NCBI GenBank assembly: GCA_023388175.1
Contig: JAEWGT010000002.1
Span: 1 to 64,000 of the forward strand
Length of the DNA stretch: 64,000 bases
Source: Pseudomonadota bacterium
Lineage (GTDB): Bacteria; Pseudomonadota; Alphaproteobacteria; Rhizobiales; Devosiaceae
Direction: 5' to 3'
How positions within the stretch are numbered: the first letter of the stretch is position 1; every line of letters begins with the position of its first letter. The notes beneath the pieces were generated by a model. It had not been told where the DNA came from. It searched no databases and saw nothing but the letters and a program-made list of their open reading frames with translations. A program made the translations under genes and the position numbers. Positions 57,958-64,000 of this stretch are shown piece after piece.

Positions 57958-60081
57958 TTAGGATGCCTTCGCCACGCTATACGTGGAGACAGGGTTGCAA
58001 GCGGCCCGCTCCAACAAGGCCTCCAGCCTGTCCGGCTGGTTACGTGCAGTCTGCGCCATATGCGCAATTGTGGTCATGCCTAAAGTCTGCGCTGCGCCCT
58101 TCAAGGTATGCAGCGCACGATCATAGCCGGCCGCATCCCTGGCTTCCGAGGCAAGGTGCGCGTCGGCAAGCAGGGCCTGCATATCGGAGCGGAACTGTGC
58201 GACGAGGTCATCGAACGTTTCCTGTCCGATTTCTTCGATCAGCGAACGCTGCTGCTGGACATCGACCTGATCCGCCAAGCCATCCGGCTCACCCGGTGAC
58301 GCTTCGGGAAGGTAGTGCAACAGAAGATCGATGAGTTTCTGCCGTGTCACCGGCTTGGCGACATGCCCGTTCATGCCCGCATCGAGACACGCCGTACGGT
58401 CACTGTCATAGGCATTGGCCGTCAGGCCAACCACGGGACGGGTATAGCCCTGCTCGCGCAGCCGGCGGGTTGCCGATAGGCCATCGAGTTTGGGCATCTG
58501 CATGTCCATCAGGATGAGGTCGAAACCCGTCTGGCCGACAATCTCGAGCGCTTCGGCGCCATCGACCGCCACAACTGTCTCGGCACCGAGCCGCTGCAGG
58601 AGGCGCGCGGAGACTTCGCGATTGGTGGCATTGTCATCAACCACCAGCACACGGCCGCTGAAGGCGTGGGGAGGCGTTGCCAGCACGCGATCCTCCGCCA
58701 TGTCCAGCTTTGCCACCGGTCCGACGGGAAGCTCGAACCAGAACGTGCTGCCCTGTCCTGGCGTGGAGTCGACGCCGATCGTGCCGCCCATCAGGTCCAC
58801 CAGCCTTTTGCAGATGGCGAGACCCAAGCCCGTGCCCCCGAAGGAGCGCGTGCTGGAATTGTCGAGCTGGGTAAAGTCCCTGAAGAGAAGCGGAATGGCA
58901 TCGGCTGCAATGCCCGGACCGGTGTCGGACACCTCCACGCGGAGCCTGTCGTCCTCGACCTTGGCATCAAGCGACACCTGACCTTTCTCGGTGAACTTGA
59001 TGGCATTGCCCACGAGGTTCACCAGCACCTGGCGGATGCGGTTGGCATCTGCATGAAGGAGGTAGTCGCTATAGCTGACATGGAACGTCAAGCCAGCGGC
59101 CCCGGCCCGCCTGCGCATCATGTCCGTCACCACATTGAAGGTCGCGCTCAGCGCCACAGGGCTCGGCTCGAAGCGGACGGCCCCCGATTCAAGCTTGGAG
59201 AAATCGAGAATGTCGTTGATGACGTCGAGCAGCATCGTGCCGGATTGCCGGATGATATCCACCTGCCGGAGCTGATCGCCCGATAGCGGCGTATCCTGCA
59301 ACAGGTCGGCCACGCCCAGAATGCCATTGAGCGGGGTGCGGATTTCGTGGCTCATCGTTGCGAGAAATGCCGATTTCGCCTCGCTGGCGGCGCTGGCCTT
59401 TCTGGCGACCCTTGCATTGCGCCTGCTGAGCAACTCGATTTCGCGGCCGGTGCGACTGCTATGGATGAGCTGCAGGCCGAGCAGGATCACGATCAGCACC
59501 AGCGCTATCGTAAGCGCCGACACGCCAACTCCGATGCGCCAATAGGTGTCGCGCAATTCGCGCCGTTCGCTGACCCTCCGCTCCGCACCGGCGGCATTGG
59601 CGGCAACAAGCAGTTCTGCCGCCAGCACCTGGAATCGCTCAAGAGGTGCCTGCAGCGTTGCGCTTTTGCCTTCGTCCTGACCATCGACGATTGTCGCCAT
59701 CGTCCCGATCAGGCCGTGCAATTCCTCAGAGATGGCGCCCATCTTCCCCTGCTCGAACACCGCCGCATAGGCGCCCTGGGAGATCAGGGCGGCGCGGCTG
59801 TAGAGCAGGTCGAACCGCCGCGTGATATTGGCCTTTCCCTCGACGCTCCTGTCATCGGCCAGGGCATGCAGCAACCGCTCGGCTTCCCGCTCCGTCTGGT
59901 AGGCCGCCCAGACCGCATCTTCGCGCACACTTTCCAGAATGACCTTCTGCCGCTCGTTGAGGCCGATGAACATCCACACGATCGCCGTGAAGATCACGAC
60001 GCTCACTGTAGTCAGGACAATCACGCCGATGCCGATGCGGCGGGAGACCGTCCGGCGCGCGCGGATGATGCGGCGGGGCAT
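57958..60081 (-). CDS. Hybrid sensor histidine kinase with receiver and Hpt domains
   Basis: The 707-residue membrane protein has two transmembrane segments (about 15-40 and 185-207) enclosing a helical periplasmic sensor of about 145 residues. A HisKA domain follows (ATMSHEIRTPLNGILG), with an HATPase (NLVGNAIKFTEKG, DTGPGIAADAI, GTGLGLAICKRLVD), a receiver (ILMDMQMPKLDG), and a C-terminal Hpt domain (ALHTLKGAAQTLG). This is a full phosphorelay in one chain; the final target may be the receiver of the HD-GYP protein encoded upstream in the same unit, which is inference. It lies between that unit and the bcs operon. Confidence 0.94.
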   Translation of the reverse strand: MPRRIIRARRTVSRRIGIGVIVLTTVSVVIFTAIVWMFIGLNERQKVILESVREDAVWAAYQTEREAERLLHALADDRSVEGKANITRRFDLLYSRAALISQGAYAAVFEQGKMGAISEELHGLIGTMATIVDGQDEGKSATLQAPLERFQVLAAELLVAANAAGAERRVSERRELRDTYWRIGVGVSALTIALVLIVILLGLQLIHSSRTGREIELLSRRNARVARKASAASEAKSAFLATMSHEIRTPLNGILGVADLLQDTPLSGDQLRQVDIIRQSGTMLLDVINDILDFSKLESGAVRFEPSPVALSATFNVVTDMMRRRAGAAGLTFHVSYSDYLLHADANRIRQVLVNLVGNAIKFTEKGQVSLDAKVEDDRLRVEVSDTGPGIAADAIPLLFRDFTQLDNSSTRSFGGTGLGLAICKRLVDLMGGTIGVDSTPGQGSTFWFELPVGPVAKLDMAEDRVLATPPHAFSGRVLVVDDNATNREVSARLLQRLGAETVVAVDGAEALEIVGQTGFDLILMDMQMPKLDGLSATRRLREQGYTRPVVGLTANAYDSDRTACLDAGMNGHVAKPVTRQKLIDLLLHYLPEASPGEPDGLADQVDVQQQRSLIEEIGQETFDDLVAQFRSDMQALLADAHLASEARDAAGYDRALHTLKGAAQTLGMTTIAHMAQTARNQPDRLEALLERAACNPVSTYSVAKAS

Positions 60082-60082
60082 G

Positions 60083-60583
60083 TCAGTGGACCCTGATTTC
60101 GCCCACCTGCCACACCGAACGGCTGAAGGTCACTTCGTTATGCAGTTCGGGGTCGAGGTCGAAGGGATAGATGACGAAGAGCGGTCCCTTGTCACGCACC
60201 GAGAGCAGTTCGCCATTGATGCGGGTAGCCAGAATGATCGGCATTGCCGCGAAATCCTCGAGCGGGATATCGGCCGAATAATCGTTGAGGGCAACAAATG
60301 TCGCAGTGGTGCCCTTGGCCCCCACAGCATCCAGCAGGTCCTGCACGATGACGCCGCTGAACGACTGCTCACCCGTATACCAGGGCGTCGTGGCCACCGT
60401 CGTGCGCTGGGGCAGCGCGTCGAGCATGGCGAGGTCGAATTCGGCCCGCCCCTCTGCATTGGTCTGGGCAAGGTCGCCCGTCACAGTCAACACGACGTCG
60501 CCCTGCGGATGGGCCAGTTCAGCGGCTGAAAGCGGAGCGGCGACGAGGGCGAGGGCAGCAAAAGCGAGAGCGGCAAGGCGCAT
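60083..60583 (-). CDS. Small periplasmic protein resembling a molybdopterin-oxidoreductase domain, without cysteine
   Basis: The 166-residue protein has a Sec signal peptide (MRLAALAFAALALVAAPLSA), then VLTVTGDL, TTPWYTGEQSFSGVIVQDLL and NDYSADIPLEDF, which resemble the SUOX/YedY-type molybdopterin-binding fold. It contains no cysteine, so the usual molybdenum-ligand cysteine is missing and catalysis is unlikely. A sensing or adaptor role for the neighbouring kinase is plausible. AAAGGA lies 6 bases before the ATG at 60583. It sits 1 base before the kinase gene and 17 bases after the HD-GYP gene. Confidence 0.7.
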   Translation of the reverse strand: MRLAALAFAALALVAAPLSAAELAHPQGDVVLTVTGDLAQTNAEGRAEFDLAMLDALPQRTTVATTPWYTGEQSFSGVIVQDLLDAVGAKGTTATFVALNDYSADIPLEDFAAMPIILATRINGELLSVRDKGPLFVIYPFDLDPELHNEVTFSRSVWQVGEIRVH

Positions 60584-60600
60584 GATTGGTCCTTTCAGGG

Positions 60601-61644
60601 TCAGGCTGCGGCAATGGCAGGAGGGGTGGAATAGAGGGGAACGATACGCGGCCAGGCGCGGTCGAACGCCGCCACGCAGGCGGGGTCGAACTGGCTTCCG
60701 GCGGCGCGGAGAATTTCGCCGCGGGCAGTCTCCAGCGGCCATGCGGGCTTGTAGCTGCGCTCGCTGCAGAGCGCGTCGAGCACATCGGCAATGGCGATGA
60801 TCCGCGCCGATAGCGGAATGGCGGTTGCCGCAAGGCCGTACGGATAGCCGCCACCGTCCCAGCGCTCGTGGTGGGAGCGCGCGACATCGGCCGCCGTTTT
60901 CAAAAGCTCGGAACTGCCGCCATCGAGAATGCGCGCGCCGATTGTCGTATGCTGCCGCATCGTGTCGATTTCGGCCGGCGTCAGCTTCTCGGGCTTTTTC
61001 AGGATTGCATCGGCGATGCCGATCTTGCCGACGTCATGCAAGGGGGCGGCCAGATGAATCATCCGCACGCTCTCCGCATCGAGCCCCAGTTCTTCCGCGA
61101 TGATCCTGGCAGTCTGTGCCACGCGCACCACGTGTTCGGCGGTTTCGTCATCGCGCATGTCGATGGCGCGGGCCAGCCGATAGATCATTTCCTCTTCACG
61201 CACGCGCAGATAGTGCGTCGCCGCGGCGACTTCCTCGGCCAGGATCTGAGCGCGGGCTTCGAGCTTGTTCTGGGCGGCCCGCAGCGCCAGGAGGTTGGAA
61301 AGCCGCGATTTGAGCTCGACCGGATCCACGGGCTTTGCCAGGAAATCGGTGGCGCCGGCCTCGATGGCAGCCAGGCGCGTGGCCCGGTCGGCATCCGCCG
61401 TCACCATCACGATCGGCACGAAAAAATGGCTGGGCAGCGCCCGGATCAGGGGCACGAGGTCGAGCCCATTCATCCCCGGCATGATATTGTCCACCACCAT
61501 CAGGTCGCAGGGCCGCTGCCTTGCGTCATCGAGGGCGGCTTCTGCGGACGTGAAGCCTTCGACCTCCACTGCATCCAGCTTGGCGATCAAGCGGCACAGA
61601 ACGGCAAGATTGGTACTGTTATCTTCGACAACGACAACACGCAT
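60601..61644 (-). CDS. Response regulator with HD-GYP domain (c-di-GMP phosphodiesterase)
   Basis: The 347-residue protein has a receiver (VVVVEDNSTNLAVLC; phospho-acceptor D in LMVVDNIMPGMNG) and an HD-GYP domain with the HD pair in APLHDVGKIGIADAIL and HHERWDGGGYPYGL (GYP). HD-GYP enzymes of the RpfG type hydrolyse c-di-GMP. Its predicted output would lower c-di-GMP and so limit BcsA, whose operon is just downstream. The kinase two genes later is the likely partner. Confidence 0.93.
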   Translation of the reverse strand: MRVVVVEDNSTNLAVLCRLIAKLDAVEVEGFTSAEAALDDARQRPCDLMVVDNIMPGMNGLDLVPLIRALPSHFFVPIVMVTADADRATRLAAIEAGATDFLAKPVDPVELKSRLSNLLALRAAQNKLEARAQILAEEVAAATHYLRVREEEMIYRLARAIDMRDDETAEHVVRVAQTARIIAEELGLDAESVRMIHLAAPLHDVGKIGIADAILKKPEKLTPAEIDTMRQHTTIGARILDGGSSELLKTAADVARSHHERWDGGGYPYGLAATAIPLSARIIAIADVLDALCSERSYKPAWPLETARGEILRAAGSQFDPACVAAFDRAWPRIVPLYSTPPAIAAA

Positions 61645-61688
61645 GGCACTACCTCCATGATCGGCTTATTAAATCTCACTATGAGATC

Positions 61689-61710
61689 AAACTGTGGGAA
61701 AACACAGTTT
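61689..61710. promoter_or_regulatory. Inverted repeat between the HD-GYP and ROK genes
   Basis: Perfect arms AAACTGTG and CACAGTTT around a 6-base centre (GGAAAA). It lies between divergent genes and could be an operator for the ROK regulator or another dimeric protein. Its overlap with a TTG at 61710 argues against a start there. Confidence 0.5.
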
Positions 61711-61841
61711 TGGCCGTTTGGGCACGTTGTAACTTGACGTCGGGGGGTAATTCTCCTCACAAGGAAAATAAACCCTTACCGCTCCAGCCAGGGATAAGTG
61801 CCATCGCCACCGAGGATATTTTTGAGCTCGGCGCACGACGC

Positions 61842-63002
61842 ATGAGCCCAGCAGAAGTGCGCGTCAACAACGAGCGTGCTGTGCTGACCGCCATCGCGAT
61901 GTCCGGCGACGCCTCGGCGGCAGATCTGGCGCGCCGGACGGGTCTGGTGCCACAGTCCGTTGCCCGCATTCTCCTCGACCTCGAAAATGCGGGCCTATTG
62001 GTGCGCGGCGAAGCGCGAAAGGGCTTTCGCGGGCAGCCGGCAACCCCCATTCACATCAACCCGGAAGGCGCGTTCTCCATTGGCTGCGAGCTTGGCTGGC
62101 GCCATTATCACATCCTGCTGCGGGACCTTGCCGGCAATGTCCTTGGCGAACATCGCCGCCAATACGACTACCCCCATGCAGGCACGATCTTTGATGAGAT
62201 CGGATCAGTGTCCCGGCTTCTCATGAACCTCATCCCTGCCGACAAGGCCGACCGCGTGATCGGCATTGGCCTGGCAGCACCCTCGACCATCTTCCGGAAT
62301 CTGGACCTGCTCGGCGCTCCCGAAGAGCAAAGACTGGCATGGGAGAATGTCGACATTGCCCAGGCGGCCGCCAGCGCCACGGGCCTGCCCGTCACGCTCT
62401 TCAACGACGGTAACGCCGCCTGCTGGGGCGAACTCGTGGCGATGCCGAGCCCAAGGCCCACCGATATGGTCTATATCACCATCGGCACCTTCGTCGGCTC
62501 CGGCCTCATCGCGGATGCTCATCTCTGGGAAGGTGCCGGCGGCCATGGCGCAGATCTGGGCGCGACCTTCGTGACCGACGGCAAGGATGCGCCGCGCCAC
62601 GTGCATATCGTGGCCTCCATCTATGCGCTGGAAAAGCAATTACTGGCCGCTGGTCTCAACGTGCCGGCGGACCGGCCATCCCAATGGGACTGGGACAGTC
62701 TCGAGCCGGTCGCCTCGAACTGGATCGATGACGCCGCCAAATGGCTGGCCCTTGCCCTCATCAATACCAGGGCAATCACCGAATTCGAACTGGCGGTGAT
62801 CGATGGCGTGTTGCCACAGGCCGTTCTGGACCGGCTTGTCGCCCGCGTCGGAACCCATCTGGACACCATGCCAGTGCTGACTCTGGATCATCCCCGCGTC
62901 GCGAAGGGCCGGCTGGGCGATAGCGCCGCCGCCATGGGCGCCGCTCTTATGCCGATCTATCGGCGCTTCTTCTCGCGCAAGGCTGCCGATACCGGTCTCT
63001 AG
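61842..63002 (+). CDS. ROK-family transcriptional regulator
   Basis: The 386-residue protein has an N-terminal winged helix (NNERAVLTAIAMSGDASAAD, LARRTGLVPQSVARIL) and a C-terminal ROK sugar-kinase-like domain (about 70-380), with VIGIGLAAPSTIFRN, LPVTLFNDGNAACWGEL and YITIGTFVGSGLIAD. It probably represses sugar-related genes and responds to a sugar ligand. The start is uncertain; the ATG at 61842 (MSPAEVRVNN) is used, while the frame is open upstream but has no convincing start. Its stop overlaps the LuxR gene stop tail-to-tail (CTAG). Confidence 0.85.
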   Translation: MSPAEVRVNNERAVLTAIAMSGDASAADLARRTGLVPQSVARILLDLENAGLLVRGEARKGFRGQPATPIHINPEGAFSIGCELGWRHYHILLRDLAGNVLGEHRRQYDYPHAGTIFDEIGSVSRLLMNLIPADKADRVIGIGLAAPSTIFRNLDLLGAPEEQRLAWENVDIAQAAASATGLPVTLFNDGNAACWGELVAMPSPRPTDMVYITIGTFVGSGLIADAHLWEGAGGHGADLGATFVTDGKDAPRHVHIVASIYALEKQLLAAGLNVPADRPSQWDWDSLEPVASNWIDDAAKWLALALINTRAITEFELAVIDGVLPQAVLDRLVARVGTHLDTMPVLTLDHPRVAKGRLGDSAAAMGAALMPIYRRFFSRKAADTGL

Positions 63003-63733
63003 GCGAGGCCGCGGGCATAGGCCGCCACAGCCTGCGAGCGCGAAGTGACGCCAAGTTTGCGGTAAATTTTGCCAAGATGATATTCGCAACCCCGGCGCGA
63101 CAGGCCGATGATCGTGGCGATATCGCCTGAGGACTTGCCCGCCGCCGCCCATTTGAGAATTTCTCGCTGCGCGTCGGTCAGGGGCTCGCTCTCTTCCTTG
63201 CAATGCAGGGTCAGCATGCGGATGGACAGCGCCGTGCCCACCATGGTCAGCGGCTCCAGCACATCGGGACATGGCACCCCATGCTGAGCATAGGCCGCCA
63301 ATAGGCTGATATCCTCTGTCGCCGAAATCACCGGAACGACCCCGGCGCCGACAATGCCCAATGGGCTCATCAGCGCACGCGCCTGCATCATCACCGGGCT
63401 GTCGGGCAATGCCGAAAAATCCACGGCAATGCCCGCGCCCGTTGCCCGGATATGCGCGAGCACCGGATTGGCGCGATAGAGCTGCTTTTCCAGCAGTGTC
63501 TCGCAGACACCTTTCGGCAGCGTCGCCATGACCGGGCGGAAGGGCTCGTCTGGCACGCGGCTGAGGCCCGACACAAAGACGAAATACCGAAAGCCCAGCG
63601 CTTCCACCGCTGACTGGACGGCCTGTTCGAGCGCCGAAAGCCCTGGCGCCTGCGAAATGTCCCGTATCAGAGGGGAGAGCAATTCCAGTGATGGTTTCGG
63701 AGCAAAGCGGTCTTTGGCTTCGGTCAGAATCAT
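62999..63733 (-). CDS. LuxR-family regulator with autoinducer-binding-like domain (solo)
   Basis: The 244-residue protein has an N-terminal autoinducer-binding-like domain (about 20-165) and a C-terminal LuxR helix-turn-helix (LTDAQREILKWAAAGKSSGD, then YHLGKIYRKLGV). In the ligand region the segment PKGVCETLLEKQLYRANPVL shows V, L and N where canonical AHL receptors have W57, Y61 and D70. No luxI-type synthase is present in the window. It may bind a different ligand or none. The convergent ROK gene overlaps its stop. Confidence 0.86.
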   Translation of the reverse strand: MILTEAKDRFAPKPSLELLSPLIRDISQAPGLSALEQAVQSAVEALGFRYFVFVSGLSRVPDEPFRPVMATLPKGVCETLLEKQLYRANPVLAHIRATGAGIAVDFSALPDSPVMMQARALMSPLGIVGAGVVPVISATEDISLLAAYAQHGVPCPDVLEPLTMVGTALSIRMLTLHCKEESEPLTDAQREILKWAAAGKSSGDIATIIGLSRRGCEYHLGKIYRKLGVTSRSQAVAAYARGLA

Positions 63734-63858
63734 TGAAAATCCCTCTTCCGCTGGAACTTAAAGTACAGAAGGTGATTTAACAAGTGGTTGCCTCCACACT
63801 GGCAAGTCGCTGCAGTGCCACGCACACTTGGCGTCATCAGAATTGCCGGGTGAGCACG

Positions 63859-64000
63859 ATGGATACTAAAAGCGAACAGATTGACGGGCTGGCCGAGCGC
63901 CTGGACTTCATTGGCCTCGATGCGAGGAGCCTTGATGCACTGCGCTCGGTGGAGCCGATGATTGCCCATCACCTGCCTGCCGCCCTGTCCAAATTCTATG
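63859..64000 (+). CDS. Globin-coupled sensor / protoglobin-domain protein (partial)
   Basis: The first 47 residues, MDTKSEQIDGLAERLDFIGL and then ARSLDALRSVEPMIAHHLPA, match the start of protoglobin domains of heme-based oxygen sensors such as those fused to chemoreceptors or diguanylate cyclases. The heme-binding part and any output domain are beyond the right edge. The gene lies downstream of a divergent LuxR gene; the ATG at 63859 begins the family-like region. Confidence 0.65.
   Translation, partial: MDTKSEQIDGLAERLDFIGLDARSLDALRSVEPMIAHHLPAALSKFY

Noticed and set aside
1..64000. tRNA, rRNA or CRISPR arrays
   Set aside because: No cloverleaf-like, rRNA-like or regularly spaced repeat structures were recognised by eye; the 16S-complementary sequence at 23935 is too short to be an rRNA gene.

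Overview
The window looks like a chromosomal segment of an alphaproteobacterium of the Hyphomicrobiales (Rhizobiales). It is GC-rich throughout. The grounds are a chemotaxis cluster with CheD and a short DxxxQ protein, a cellulose operon that contains bcsN and lacks bcsC and bcsD, a TTAA-N7-TTAA (CtrA-type) site, an Rrf2 regulator and many ATGA-type gene overlaps. A Devosia-like genus is possible, but that is a guess. No rRNA, tRNA or CRISPR array was seen.

Positions 1-9410 are a chemotaxis cluster, mostly on the minus strand: STAS protein, cheY, cheA and cheW with a clear terminator; then a VapB45/VapC45-like toxin-antitoxin pair that splits the cluster; then cheD, a chemoreceptor, cheR and the start of cheB, which runs off the left edge. 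A small plus-strand gene divergent from cheD encodes a CheZ/CheT-like protein with a DxxxQ motif. Positions 9644-15431 carry metabolic genes: a SAF-domain dehydrogenase, a quinone-oxidoreductase-like protein and a siderophore-interacting flavoprotein facing each other across a perfect 16-bp palindrome, a DUF2726 protein and the pseudouridine catabolic pair psuG-psuK. Positions 15863-20088 are a putrescine/spermidine-type ABC transporter (potFGHI).

Positions 20184-25096 hold a large autotransporter with about twelve 20-residue repeats, a small membrane protein, a 23-codon ORF whose ribosome-binding region is complementary to the 16S rRNA 3' end over 16 nt and which is followed by a terminator, and purU. 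Next come a Kef-type antiporter overlapping an Rrf2 regulator, a three-gene block (aldo/keto reductase, FAH-family protein, Dda/RecD-like helicase), topA, and a type I (E. coli-like) murB. Positions 35250-37150 are a small accessory island with a DUF3800 gene and a decayed IS1595-type transposase. A DMT exporter, a YCII protein and the CoA operon panB-coaBC-panC follow.

Positions 41840-48923 form a probable uptake and oxidation unit: a divergent AraC regulator, a complete branched-chain-amino-acid-type ABC transporter and an aromatic-aldehyde-type dehydrogenase. Positions 49168-57634 are a cellulose operon (bcsN-bcsA-bcsB-bcsZ-TPR protein) in which every gene overlaps the next. Directly upstream is a signalling unit of a REC/HD-GYP c-di-GMP phosphodiesterase, a cysteine-free molybdopterin-domain-like periplasmic protein and a hybrid histidine kinase. 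BcsA carries PilZ c-di-GMP-binding motifs, so this neighbourhood plausibly controls cellulose synthesis. The window ends with a ROK regulator, a LuxR-type regulator lacking the usual AHL-contact residues, and the start of a globin-coupled sensor.

GC-rich palindromic repeats with a CTCCCCCTTGAGGGGAGGG-like core recur in at least seven intergenic gaps.
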